Shown one piece after another: positions 13,076-25,385 of a stretch of 64,000 nt of DNA; position 1 is the first letter of the stretch, and every line of letters starts with the position of its first letter. The stretch comes from Macrotis lagotis (taxonomy: Eukaryota; Chordata; Mammalia; Peramelemorphia; Peramelidae). A model generated the notes under the pieces. It was not told the origin of the DNA and ran no database searches. It worked only from the letters and a program-made list of their open reading frames with translations. The stretch spans positions 284,677,078 to 284,741,077 of the forward strand of contig NC_133660.1 of assembly GCF_037893015.1 (NCBI RefSeq). The letters run 5' to 3'. Made by a program: the position numbers and the translations under genes.

Positions 13076-15246
13076 GGGACATTTTCAACCTGGAGATTCT
13101 GGCTTGGGTGTTTGTTGGTGTGGACCATCTTGTCAACCGCAGCATAGAATTTCTCTGTCTTTCTATCTTGAGTAACTACACATGGCTCATGTGCAGCTGG
13201 CTACTTCCATCTCCCAATACTTATAATGTGAAATGGCCAAGGATATCTTATCTTTGGGTCCATGATGGAACCAACCCTGCCAACTTCTTTATTTGCCTTC
13301 TTTCTATTTGTCTGCATCTTCCTTGTAGCTCCTGGTTTCATTTATTGAGAGAATGTCAATACAGACATGGTCTGGTGCATCCAATAATGTCAACCCATTG
13401 GTCATTGACTAAGGACCTCCCACTTAGAATACCAGTAGTTAATGTGTATTGACAGTCTATAGACTACCCCCCCCATATATTGACAGTCTATAGACGCCTC
13501 CCCATTTGCTTTTTCCAGTTGGAAGCACAGGAGAGTTGTATAGGACTGAGGGCCATTTGGATTTTTCTTTATTCATTGGGTAGTGATGGCCAACAGATGC
13601 ATCACTAATCAGCCAATCTCCGGATAATGAGCCTCCCCACACACTTAGGTAAGCTCCCTCTTGGCCAGCAAGCATGGCCTCTTATCAGGATAGTACTTCA
13701 ATTGTTCTCAACTTGGTAGAAATTGCTGAGCCTTATGTTCCACCCGCATAATCTTCAAGGGCACCGGTCACTTCCGAGCTCCTCATGTTATGATCGGGTA
13801 TCCAAGGAGGATTTTTGACCTACTCCATCATCATTGATTTTTTTTTGGACCTGTGTTTAGTTTTTTTACATAGGTGTCTTTATTAGATGTCTAATTATTT
13901 TGAACCCAAGATCATATAGATCATAAAAGGCAGAGATGGGTTTGAATCCAATACTTCTGCTTCTGAGTCTGGGGTAAAGATCCCCCCCCTCCTTTTTTAG
14001 AATATCCTCCTTTTAAGTCCTTCCTTCCTCTCAGGATTCTCATTCCCTGATTGAAATCCATCCCTTGGAAAATAAGTGAGGAAATCACCATGGGGATCAT
14101 TGATGGGTAGGGCAAAACAGAAGGGAAGCCTGGGGAAGTTGAATCTAGCATTGGGGCAGGGTGATTGATGGGAGTGCCTTACTCCACCTCCAAACAAATG
14201 CCGGTATTTCTCTTCCATGGAATTAGATATGGGCACCTGTCTTTTGGACAGCCTCAAAGATGCCTCAGTTGCACCAAAAAGACCTTGATGGGGCCTGCAC
14301 GTGGTTTATTAACCAGCCCCCAGTTTGCTGTCCACTGAGGGGGTTGTGAGCCTTCCCCTGTGATGTGTGTCTTGACTTGTCTCAAAGCAAATGTACTTCA
14401 GAGAGTGGTATTTCATGGTATTAAAAATAGGCCCAGTTAGAAAAAGAGATTGGAGCGCTCCTCTTAATGTTCCCTGTCCCCAAGTGCTGGTTCTGCCAGA
14501 CCAGAAGCAAGTGCACCCCCGCAGAGTAGTCCAAACAGGCTGTGGCAGGGCCCAGGCCCTGGTCCCCGCCGTGACCCTGCTGGTTTGGAGGCCCAGGTGA
14601 GGTGGATTCCTGACTTGCTCACTGTCTGTCTGCCCGACTCTAGGGGAAGGCATCAGCCCTCCGGAGACGCTGGTTTTCTCATCTGAGAGAAGAAAGGTGT
14701 GACTTGGTGATCTCCCAGGTCCCCTCAGTTGACAGCCCCCCTGCCCTTTTCTTGCCTGCCCCCCTATTTATTTTGGAGATCCAACTGCCCAACCTGAGAT
14801 GTGTTGCCTGTCCCCACCCGCCCCACCGATTTTCCCTTTTTCCCACCAGGAGAGCGGCTCCCTGCTGGTGAGCCGGCCAGTGGCCAGACCCTGTCTCTGT
14901 TATGAAACCACGCTCTGTTATAGGACGAAAAGGCGAAGATGGAGGCCGATGCCCTCCCCGGCCCAATCCTGGGGTCCCCCATCCCCCAGGGAGCTTGCTG
15001 GGTCTGTTTGCTTAAAAAGCCAGGGCTTCAGGGTAGTCCAGAGACCCAGGTCAGAGGTTCCACAAGCCAAATGCCCAGGGGGAGGGTCCATAGGTGAAGG
15101 GGGCTAGGAGGGGTGAGGGAGGGGGGCCAGAAGCCTGCTGAGTGACAAATGACATGGCTGTGAGCAGCAGGAGGGGAGGGGAGGAAGGAGTTAGAGAGGG
15201 AGGCAGGGAGGGGCCGCGAGTGTTCAGGGAGGATGTCTGTGATGGG

Positions 15247-15260
15247 GTTGCCTAGTAACC
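15247..15260. promoter_or_regulatory. RFX X-box-like motif
   Basis: GTTGCCTAGTAACC differs at one position from the palindromic RFX site GTTGCCTAGCAACC. It lies in a repeat-free stretch (about 15120-15320). A TGCTGAGTGAC element, half of a MAF/AP-1-like site, is about 110 bp upstream. Confidence 0.4.
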
Positions 15261-15899
15261 GCAACGCCTGCTGCCAAGGAGGGATTCTTAAAAGAGGCGT
15301 CGGAGCATAAAGACCCGGGCTTGGAAGAAGCCTGGCCGGTGGCTCTGCATACCAATGGGGGCAGCGGCAGACCCGGCCCTGGAGGGGGTGGCGGGTGGCT
15401 GGACAGGGCCGAGGGCTGGGGCAGGCGGTGGCGGGGAGGGGGTCAAGGGCCGCCAATGCGCCAGGCTGCTCCCAGGAGCCGTGTCTCCATGGCCACCTGC
15501 CTCCTTGAGAGAGAAAACAGTGGCACCTGACAGGTGGCCACTGGCTCCTGGAGCGCCCGTGGGCTTCTGCTGGCCCTCGGCGGCTCCTGGGGGCCTTCTG
15601 GCACCCTGGCAGGGGCCCGGCCCATTTCCTAGATGGGGGCACCGAGGCTCAGATGGAAGCAGCCTGCCCAAGGTCACCCGGCTGGGCAGTACAGGTCCTC
15701 CTTTTCCTCCATCCTAGTCCCTCTCTATAGATTCCACACAGTGGCATTCTCTCCCTCCTGCTTGTGACTCTTCAGAGAGGGGAGCTCATATCCCTACGGG
15801 CCGTAAAGTTTGCGGTCCATCACCTACCTCTATTAGGTGCCAACTGTATACCAAAACTGCCATCTCCCCTCCCTGGCCTCAAAGAGCTTACATTCTGCT

Positions 15900-16312
15900 T
15901 GTGTGAGTGTGTGATAGTGTATGTATGTGACTGTCTGTTGTGTGAATGGGTGTGTGTATGTGTGAGTTTGTGTATGAATGAGTGTGTCACTGTGTGATAG
16001 TGTATGTGAGTGTGTTGGAGTATGTGAGATAGTATATGAGTGTGAGTGATTGTGTGAGTGTGTCAGAGTGTGAGTGTATGTATGAGAATATGTGCGTGAA
16101 TGAGTGTATCAGAATGTGTGTACAACAGTGTGTGTATATGTGAATACATGTCAGTGTGCATGATAGTGTGTGTATGTGTGAGAGTGTGTGACTATGTGTA
16201 TGTGAGTGTGTGTGATCATGTGAATGTACATATGAGTGTGTCCGTGTGTTTGAGTATCAGTATGAATGTTGTATGTGTGATTGTGAGCATAGTTGTGTGT
16301 GTGTGTGTGTAC
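15900..16312. repeat. Degenerate TG-rich tract
   Basis: About 410 bp of gtgtgagtgtatgtgtg-type sequence, alternating purine/pyrimidine with many interruptions, ending in a purer (GT)n. Preceded by an L2/MIR3-like piece at about 15825-15898. Confidence 0.93.
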
Positions 16313-16329
16313 AGAATTGACACATCCAG

Positions 16330-17200
16330 ACCAAATCCTAGCTAAGTCATTCACAGGGTGGAGGGCGCCTCAGGGGTGGGCATCAGGAAGGGCACAAGGA
16401 CGGGGCGCCGGTGGGAGCCGCCAGGGCCAGCTGCATAGGGGAGGGCAGCACGGCAAGCAGTAGGTGGAGAGGCTGGAATGTTAAGCTCAGGGAGGGTGAT
16501 GGAAGCCCGAAGACCGGCTCTCTCCTCGAGGCAGTAGGGAGCCATTAAAGTTTATTGAGTGGGGGAGTGACTGTGATCAGCTCACAGTGGCAGCTGTGTG
16601 AAGGAAGATGGGCGTTTGGAGGGGTTGAAAGCTGGCGCCAATGAAGAGGCCTGGAGCCTGAACCCATTCCAAAACCAGTGACGCATGGGTCCCTCCAGGC
16701 TCGGGAAGGCAGGCTTCTGGCCGGTGTTGGGGCCCACATCCATGAAGCCTCCTCCCCATCCTTACTGGCTCTGCTTGGAAGGTTTCTAGAATGGAATAGT
16801 GCAGTTTTTAGTGCTCTTGTGTTCACTCGTTCCAACCTGTCTGACTCTCCGTGACCCCGCTTGGGGTTTTCTTGGCAGAGATTCCAGAGAAGGTTTGCCA
16901 CTTCCTCTTCCAGCTCATCTGACAGATGAAGAACTGAGGTCAGCAGGGTGAAGTGACTTGCCCAGGGTCCCCCAGCTAGTGAGTGTCTGGGGCTGGATTT
17001 GAACTCTGGTCTTCCTGGCTCTACCCAATGTGCCACCCAGCTCCCTAGTATACAGTGACCTAATTGCAATTCTAGAATTATCACATTAAACTATCTCCCG
17101 GAGGGCTGGGGCAGTCTCCATGGTCATTGTCATATTCCCCACAGTGGCTAATCTACAGTAAGCAACTAATAAACACACTTTCATTCTTTCATACTCATTT
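16330..17200 (+). mobile_element. L2-like remnant followed by a CORE-SINE
   Basis: About 16455-16640 resembles the L2 3' region (cagtagggagccattaaagtttattgag, gagtgactgtgatcag). About 16825-17046 is a CORE-SINE of Mar1 type: ctgtctgactctccgtgacc, ggggttttcttggcagagat, gaactgaggtcag, cagggtcccccagctagtgag, ggatttgaactctggtcttcc. An L2-type tail follows at about 17110-17190. Confidence 0.7.
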
Positions 17201-19700
17201 CGTCCCCCATTTCATCCCCTCACTCTCATCCCCTGTTGGAACAAGGGGGTTTTCCCCTTTTCTTGATTTATATCACTTGGCCTTGCTCTTGGCCTGGTGA
17301 ACAGTAGGGGCTTAGTGAACCTGGGTTGGGTGATGGCTATAAAGAGGGGGCAGGTATGGGCCTGGAGTTCCCCCCCCACTTTGGTCCTCGCTTTGGCCAT
17401 TCGTGGGGCCTTGGTCCAGGCCACCTACCAATTCTGAGTGGATCACATCCCCTGTCTGTACCTCAGTTCCTCCTTTTGTCCAAGGAGAAGATTTGGCCAG
17501 AAAGCCCCTCTGGTTCTTAAGACCCTAGAGCCTGAGTGTCTATGCACTCTTCTGGGCCACATCACCCAACATAAGCTTGTCCAGGACCACAAACAGAATT
17601 TAATATATATTTCTGACAACAGTGTTGTCCATATTACCAAGTATAATAATAAAATGTAATGATGTCATATGACCGCATTGGGCCCTAGAGGATGACCCAG
17701 CCAAGAGTTCCCTGATCCCCTCCTTAGCAAAGATCCCCCCCTTCAGGGCTGTCTCAAGCTCCCCTCCTCTCTCTCAGGGTCTAGCAGTCTCCCTTTGCAG
17801 AAGCAGGTGAGATGAATGGTTGGCTCCATCTTCCCCTTGTCAGGGTGAGGGTGTAAGAAGGTTGGGCAGGAGAGGCACAGGCAAGGACCAACAATTGGAG
17901 GAGGGGCTTCCCAGAGACTAGAAAAGGTGGGGAAGTGGGAAAGCTGGGGGGAGCCAAAATCATCTAGTTTGAAAACAAGGAGGAGGGCATTTATAGATGG
18001 CTCAGAGCAAGGCAGAGCTGCATCAGGCCACGCCAGGTCAAGCCGTTCCTTGGGAAGGACAGTCCGGCAATCTGAGTGACACACCCCAGGCCTTCATATT
18101 CTAGGACTTTGCCTGTGTCATCAGCTCATTTGTTGCTCATAGTAAGTGTTTTATCTCAAGGGACCTGTGAGCTAAGCAAGTACCACATTTTACAGATAAG
18201 GAAACTGAGGACTGGGAGTCCTTTGACTTCTTTTCCATGGTACCAATGTGTCTTTCTGGGAAACTAAACCAATGGTGATGAAGTTAGCAAGCAGGGCACA
18301 GTTGGCACAACCTGAGAGACAGTGGCAGAAATGATACAGAGATGTCTGCCCAGCCCCCCCCGAAATGCCCATTCTCTTCTGTACTCATTGCCCCCTCTCT
18401 ATTCCACCATCTCTGCCAGGTGTGGCCAGATTCAGTAAATGGTCCAGAGCCTCCAGCCTAGGTGCCTTCTGTGGTTTTAATCTGAGATTTAGCAAAATCC
18501 TCTTTTCACAGCTTTGGTCTTGACAACCCGAAGCTTGGCAGGCCCCTGCAAAGGTAGCCCCTTTAGTCGCCTGGAACACCGGCAGGGTTGGAAGCTCCCC
18601 TTCCCTCGGCCCAGCCTTAAGCTCCACCCGTGTTCTAATCTTTCCCTGCTTGGGCCAGCGGTAGCAGCTTGTGAGCCTCAGTTCCCCCCAGTGGTAAAGT
18701 GAGAATGATAATGACTGGAGGGAGGCCGGTCATCTGTGTAAAGATGACATCATCCATGGAGTTGTTGGGCATTGTTCTTGCTTCCTTGGAAGTTTTTAGT
18801 TCTTTGAAGACAGAATGGATGACCTTGAAGAAATGGTCCATTGGAAGAGAAGGTGGCAAGAGTGAGGGGAGACAGATGGGCAGTCTGAGTGCTCCACTGG
18901 CACCCGCAGCATGTGAGAAGACCTAGGGAAGGCTTCTGGCATGTGGGGATGGGGTGTCTCCTCTGTGGAGGACCCTGAGGAGGATGTGGACAGGGTGAGA
19001 AGGCATGGATGGGCCACTGATTGGAGGGAAGAGACCCATGTCAGTGAGGTCATGGGGCCTCAGAAGTATTGGGCATTATATAGTAATTAGATTCAAGATT
19101 GACAGCAATAATAACCAATATTTATCTTAATATATTATAAGGGATAAGGCATGGTGTCGTGGGTAGGAAGCTGTCTGGAAAGACCTGGGTACAAGACCTG
19201 CCTCCTTTGACTTATACTGGGCAAATCATTCTTCTAGGAAATCTCTAAGACCATAAATTACAGAGAAGGTATTGACCTACATTGGTGAAGGGACTTCCCT
19301 CACCTGGGACTTTATCAATGAAATCACAGATTCAAGCCTTATCTCTAATGATAAATTGTAATTATAACTTAGGGATGGATAGTATTTACTATCATACACA
19401 TACACACACACACAGCAGCTAGATGACTGGACTTGGAATCAGGAGGACCTGAGTTCAAATCAGCCTCCCTAGAAACAATGCTCTCAAAAGTCTAAAGAGC
19501 CCCCTTGGTCCTTAACAACTTTCTTTATTCTTCCTGGGTACTGTCTCCACCTGGTTTGTCTCTTCTTGTCTCTCTGAGTGACCCTTCTTTCTGATGTCAC
19601 CCAGTGACAAGACCACGTAGGATGGGGTAGATCCTCTGGGGAGGACCCCTTGTGTTTCATACTGTCTGTCATGTGCCTCCACCCTCTTACCCTAAAGAAT
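17200..19700. other. MACROD1 intron, unique with small SINE pieces
   Basis: No exon seen. A MIR-like piece lies at about 18185-18215 and a SINE fragment at about 19150-19240. A partial SINE head (agcagctagatgactgga ... gacctgagttcaaat) is at about 19413-19460, next to a short (CA)n. I could not assign the rest. Confidence 0.5.
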
Positions 19701-19743
19701 AGATGGATGGATGGATGGTGGGTGAGTGGATAAATATAGAGAT

Positions 19744-19790
<47 letters not shown>

Positions 19791-19912
19791 GGTTGGATGC
19801 TGGATAGATGGATGGATGGATGGATGGATGGATGGATGGATGGATGGATGGATGGTTGGATGGTTATAGAGATGAGAGATGACTGACGGATGGATGGATG
19901 GATGGATGGATG
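19701..19912. repeat. Compound GATG/GATA tetranucleotide microsatellite
   Basis: Blocks in order: (GATG) 19701-19718, (GATA) about 19742-19790, (GATG) about 19803-19862, and (GATG) about 19887-19912. Likely highly polymorphic. Confidence 0.96.
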
Positions 19913-22900
19913 AATAAACCCAGATCTCTCAGTAAAAATCTTACGGGGATGGAGAGCAGACCCAGCCTGGCTGGGCCAGAGCCCTCCCAAGGTAATTAGG
20001 TTTTAGAGATGCTAATGGTTATGCTAATGTTGCTACTGAGAAGCAGCAATCTAGGCCAGGAGCTAGTGCCAGCGAGTGGTTCTTAGAGTCCTGAGCCACT
20101 GGAGGGAACCAGGAGGGGTGGTAAGCGTCCTTAAGAACTTTAGGGCTTTTAGAGCAAATGTGGCTGCAGGAAGGATAATGGTGTTTCAAAGCTCAACTTG
20201 AATGTCCCCTTAGACACCACAGAAAGAGGGACTCAAATGCACTGAAATTCTCAGATCACAGGAGCTCTGGGTTCTAATCCTAGCCCTGCCTCTGGCTTTG
20301 CAGTATGACTTTGGATGAGTCACTTGACCTCTATCACTTCTGTACTCTGTAGAAGGAGGAAGGTTGGACTCAATCAGAGCAGGATAGGATTTTGAACAAA
20401 GACCTTATCTACCCCAGGGGTCTTAACTTTGGGGAATCCATGGCTAGATTTCAGGGGGCCTGTGTCCTTGTATGGGGTAAAGAAAGCTCACATCTTCATT
20501 TTCACTAACTGGTAACTGAAATTCAGCATTTCCTTACATGTATTTCAGCACCTCATTCTGGAAGGGGCCTCTAGGCTTCATGACTGTGAGAGGGGCCCCT
20601 GGTGACAACAGAGGTGCCATCCCCCCCACCCTCAGCTAGTCCAGCCCTCCCCTTGCAGGTGAAGAAACTGAGGCCCCTCAGACTGAGTAAGCAGAGCAGG
20701 GCCCCCATGTTTCCCGGGTTTCTTTTGAAGCTTTCTTTGCTCTAATCCTCCGTGTGAGGACTGGGGACAGAGGTGAGTAACCCCAGGCCAGACACTGTAC
20801 TTCCATGTGCCCAAAGGAGCCGAGGGTGAAAAGATCTGACCTTGGTGAGCTCGGGTGGAGCTGGGAACAACACTCGGACCTTGCCAGGCTTGAGCAGTGG
20901 ATGCCCACCCCCCACATGAGTAGGTGAGCTCCTTGAAGGCAGAACTGGGCCCAGCCCAGGGAATAACTCACCCATCACTTTGTGTGGGTTCTATGGCTGG
21001 GCCCAGAACGAAGAGGGGGGCCTCTCTTCTTAATGCCTCAGCCCCTCCCATCACTCCCCTCCTCAGATACTTTCCCTGGCTCCCCAGGGCCTAGAGGATG
21101 GCACCTCATCACCTTGCCCTTGGTGAAGGTACAGCTCTGGGTGCCTCTCTGCTCGAGGCCAGACAGACTCCCCATCATCCTTAGGTCCCTTCTCTAGCAT
21201 GTTAGCACCCCTAGCTTGGGCTCCCTGGCCTCTTTTTGGAACCCCATGAGGTAATGGAGGCAGAGGCCTGCAGTGTCCTAGCAATTTCATCAGTGTTTGC
21301 TGAATCGAGTTGAGCTGATCCTGTGGGCACCTGGGAGCAATTGTTGGTGTTTGAGCAGGAGAGTGATGAGAGGCGGGTGGCACATTCACAAGATTGGGCT
21401 GGCAGCTGGGCAGGAAGGCTTGGAGGGGGAGGACCAGGGAGCCATCTGTCGCCACAGTCCGGGTGGCAGGGAGGGGGCACAGAAGCCCAGAAGCCAGGGC
21501 AGCAGCCAGAGGGTTCCTGGCAGCTGATTGGCTAGGGGATGGTGAGAGGAGGAAGGGAGCAAGAGGTCATTTGGGGGCTCTCCTCGACCTTCCCCCCCCC
21601 CATACTCTGGGGCTTTCTAGAGAAAGACTAGGACCAATATCCATGGGGCCAAGGTGGGGATCTCCAACCAGGCTGGCTTAAAGGCAGATAATGGGGAGCT
21701 GGTGAAGTCATTCAGGGCCCAGATATTGGGGGGCAGGTAGGATCATTCAGAGTTCCAGATACTGGGGCAAGTGGAATCCATATTAGAGACAGGTGGGGTC
21801 ATTCAGGATCCCAGATAGTGGGGCGCAGGTGGGATCATTTGGGATCTAGAGACTGGGGAGACAAGTGGGGTCATTCAGGACTTGAGAGTATTCTCTCACA
21901 CAAAGAGCAGCCCTAAGTCTTCTCCCTTTTCATCAAACATCTAGCTGAGGGCTTGGAGCTAGATTGATTGGAGTGGTAGGGGAGGGAAGGGGGACAGACC
22001 AATTACTTCCTTGGTCACCCTGTATATAGGACATTGGGCAGGGAATCAGGAAGACTTGGGTTCAGGTCTTGATTTGGGCACTTAATGACCCTGGACAAGC
22101 CACTAGCCTTTCTGGGCCCTGTATTCTCATCTTTAAAACAAGGGGTACTGGGGAGGATGACATGCAAGTCACTTAACAGGCATATATATGAGCTCGTTGC
22201 TTCTAGTTGGTGGCCTTGATGTGGAGGCTCAGACCTTGCCAAGAGGCTTGCCAGCCAAGGACAGATTGGAGGAAGCCTCTGGGGTTCCGATGGCCCCCAA
22301 GTCAGGATTAGAACCCAGGTCCTCTGGTTACCAATTCAGAGCTCTCAGGCTCCAGACCCAGCTGGTCCCAGCCTCATCAATGTCCAGGTCTGGCTTGAAG
22401 AGCGACCCTGGTCAGGATGCTGGGCCCAGGCCACTGGGCTCCTCCCTGGGCTCGGGCCCCCACGGCAGAGGGAGGCCTGCCCTCCTGGTGCCCTGGCAGC
22501 TCCCCTCCTCCACCAACCTGTCTCAGCGATTTCCTTGGGTCACTAGGCTCCCACCCTGCACTCCCTCACCGGCTCAGGGCACCTTGGTGCCAGGTCCTCC
22601 CTGCAGACACCCCCACACGCAGGCTGGCCCTGGCCCTGGAAGGATTTATACCGTCATCAGAGAACCACCAGGGCAGCATTTCTGGAGGAGAAGGGCGACT
22701 GGACGGTCCATGGGCAGCACAACTCACTGCGGCAGGCGAGGCCCGTGAGGCTCCTTCCAGAGGTCACAGTCCAGCTGCTGCCCTGCACTCCTCCCCCACT
22801 GGGGGCTGGAGGGGGGGGGGCTTGAGGGGGGTCTGAGAGGCAGAAGGGAGCTCAAGCCCCCTGGATGGAGGCCCAGTGCCCAGAGCTACCAAGCCCATGG

Positions 22901-24890
22901 ATCCCAAACCCTCCCACGTTTTTACAGGTGGGGAGACTGAGGCAGGAGGGATGGGGCAACTTGGAAGAGTCACCCAGGGAGAAGCAGGTTCAGGAAGCTC
23001 CCAGCATAGAGCCACATAGAGAAGGGCTGGGAGATGGGGAAGGGGAAGGAAGACAGAGAGACAGAGAGGAGAGAGACAGAAAGGTGGGGAACTGGGAGGG
23101 AGGGAAGGAGGAAGCCAGGGAGGTAGAGACAGAGAAGGAAAGGACACAGACAGACCTGTTTAGAGGTTGGGAAGCAGCCGACTGAGTGCATGTTGGGGGT
23201 CAGGAAAACTTCCAAGTAAGATCTATTGGAATGGTCAGGGAAGCATCATTAATAAGGCTAGGGTTCTGGGCCCCCCATCCCTGCCCTCCAGGAGCTCCTG
23301 TCACCCCCCCAATAGTGTACAGACAAGTGTGGACCAGGGTGGGGAAGGTACTAGCAGGTTGCAGGGGGGCACAGCCTCCCCAGAGAAGGTGGACTTTGAG
23401 CTGAACATAGAAGGAAGCCAAGGAAACTGGGGACTGAGGAGGGGGTCCTGGCAGGCATGAGGACCAGTCAGTGCCAAGGCCTGGAGGTGGGAGATGAACC
23501 CCCCCCCCCGGGCCAGTGTGGCTGAGCCAGGGCCTAGGGAGGGACTGGTGCAGGAAGCCTGGCCCAAGAACCAGACTTCTCCTGGACAAACAGTCTTGGA
23601 GGTTTTCAATGGGGTGGGGTGGAGGGTCCATGGGAGCCCGTGGACTCTGCTTTGGAGCTGGGGGTGGGGCTAGAAAACAGCAAAAGGGGAAGCACTGGAG
23701 ACAGAAGTCCAGGGTTCAAACCCTGGCCCACCCTCTGCACTAGTAGGACCTTTGGCCAGGCTCTTCGCTCAGCTGAGTCCCCCATCTGGGGAAGGAAGGG
23801 AATGGACCAGGGCTCTGGGACCCCCTGAAACTTCTCAGGGTTTGGCACCCCCACCCCAAGGTTGGATGCCCTCCAGGAGAAAATGTCCACCTCCATCAGG
23901 GGCTCCCAGGCCTAGGGCTAGAGAGGACTGCTGGCCCCTGGGGCTGGCCTCTGGTAACAGATGAGGAAACTGAGGCCGAGGAGAGTGTTCTCAGGCTCCC
24001 CCCCCAGCTCCGACTCTGAACTTTCAGTATTTCCTCTCCCTCCCCATCCCCTCTTGCACCAGCTGAAGATGCCAGTTTCTCTCATTCCAGTTTTGGGGTT
24101 GGGAATGCTTGGAAGGAAGAGACTCCCTGGAGGGCTCTGTCAGGACAAGCCCCCTGTGCCCAGGCCCTTGGGAGCAACTGAAGGGAGGGGCTGGAGCCCC
24201 ACCTCGCATCCCTATCCCTTCCCGTGAGGGTCTGAGCAACCTGGGGTGGACACACACTGGGGTCAGAGTCTCCTTGAGCCCCGGTCCCCCCCGGAGGCCT
24301 CTCCACCCCCCTCCTCTTGGAGGCCAGCTGCCAGCCCATTGGCACGCCTTCCTGCATCTGAACTGGTGCCAGCTCATTTGCGGCCAGTGTTAATTAAGAG
24401 AGAGCTGTGATGGGGAGAGAGGTGGGGAAGGGCTGGCAGAGGGCAAGCTCTGACAGCCCCCCAGGGAGCCAGGCCCTGCTCTCCTGGCCCCCTGGCCCCG
24501 GGGCCTCCCTGAAAGGCGAAGGAGCTCCAGGGAGTCCAGGTTCTGTGCAGTAGACCTTGCTGCCAGGCTGGGCCCTGGCCCCCAAGAACTCACCATCCAC
24601 CATCTCTCTTGGTAGAGAGAGGTGACTGTAAAAATCAACAGAGGCTTCTGGGAGGAGCAGGCCCAGGGGGCTCCATGGAGGTGGCACCGGCTGGCAGGAG
24701 GAGGCTCTCCTTTGTCCTAGAAGCAATGGGGGCCTGGGGGTGTGCAGGGGAGGGGAGGGGAGCCAGGCCTCAGGATGAGAGAGGCTACCAGGGGCTGTGA
24801 GGCAGAATAAATGGGGAGGGGTGGCAGCCGCAGGAAAGCCCCCCTGAACTGGGAATAAATGATTCCCTGGTTGTAGCCCACACTTTGGCT
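19913..24890. other. MACROD1 intron with MIR/L2 relics and minisatellite
   Basis: No exon seen. MIR/CORE-SINE pieces lie at about 20245-20370 and 22025-22150, L2-like pieces at about 21240-21400 and 23215-23500, and a purine-rich GA tract at about 23033-23150. A 40-bp-scale degenerate tandem repeat lies at 21690-21890. A unique AT patch (ccagtgttaattaagag) at about 24385 may be regulatory. Confidence 0.5.
21690..21890. repeat. Degenerate minisatellite, about 40-bp unit, 4-5 copies
   Basis: Repeats of the order agatantgggg-cag-gtggganTCATTcaggatcc. Copies differ in length and at many sites. Confidence 0.75.
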
Positions 24891-24891
24891 T

Positions 24892-24941
<50 letters not shown>

Positions 24942-25078
24942 CTTTCTTCTCTCCAGTTCTCTCTTCTCCCTCTCTCCCTCTCACCCCTTTCTGTCTCTGT
25001 ATTGCTGTCTGTCTGTGTCTATCCTTCTCTCTCTGTCTCTCTGTCTCTCTGTCTCTGTCTCTGTCTCTGTCTCTCTCC
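24892..25078. repeat. (CT)n and CTGTCT polypyrimidine tract
   Basis: A pure CT run of about 45 bp, then CTTCTCTCC and CTGTCTCT variants. It is on the MACROD1 sense strand, about 3.4 kb before the 30-nt microexon. Confidence 0.96.
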
Positions 25079-25264
25079 CCATTTTTCAGCTTTAGTCTCT
25101 GAATCCTTCCACCTTTCCTTTTTCCTTAGGTCAGGGGGCTGGGGTTGGGCCTGTCCCCTAGCCCCTCTTTTGGGTTACCCCCATCCCTGTTCCCCCTCCC
25201 CCATTTCCTTTCCCCTCTCTGTGTTCCTGCCCCCTCCCCCCTTCGCAGGAAGGGCTGCGCTGTT

Positions 25265-25385
25265 CCCTCACTCCATCTTAATTAGCTCCCTGTATTAATC
25301 TCCCCAGTAACGTGGTAACTGGCAGCCTGGGGTTTTCAGCCGTGGAATTAATTACTCCCCAAGCGAGGAGCTGTCAGCTCTCAGA
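25265..25385. promoter_or_regulatory. Candidate conserved non-coding element with TAAT motifs
   Basis: AT-rich, repeat-free patch between GC-rich flanks: cttaattagctccctgtattaatc and ggaattaattactcc contain three homeodomain-type TAAT/ATTA clusters. Conservation is inferred only. Confidence 0.35.

Larger units (their letters stand above)
8901..15120. other. MACROD1 intron, AT-richer, with LINE relics
   Basis: No exon seen. L3/CR1-type relics lie at about 11395-11700 (gatggagtctgaccaag) and about 12780-13075 (tgtttagcctggagaagagagggctca, the 3' end of the family). An L2-type tail lies at about 11740-11830 and a MIR/CORE-SINE at about 12205-12360. A 31-bp tandem duplication of tattgacagtctatagac lies at 13447-13495. 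The remainder is unique. Confidence 0.5.

Noticed and set aside
13066-13452. 128-codon plus-strand frame
   Set aside because: It begins in an L3/CR1 tail and shows no recognisable domain or splice support.
14190-14204. AATGCCG|GTATTT resembling the end of the missing MACROD1 exon (...VNA|)
   Set aside because: Upstream codons in that frame do not encode VDAIV and the donor is weak, so the preceding exon must lie outside the window.
18700-19060. Possible retrocopy suggested by several short overlapping frames
   Set aside because: No frame reads as a known protein and there is no poly(A) tail or target-site duplication.
19484-19990. 168-codon minus-strand frame rich in HPSIHPSI
   Set aside because: Translation of the GATG/GATA microsatellite.
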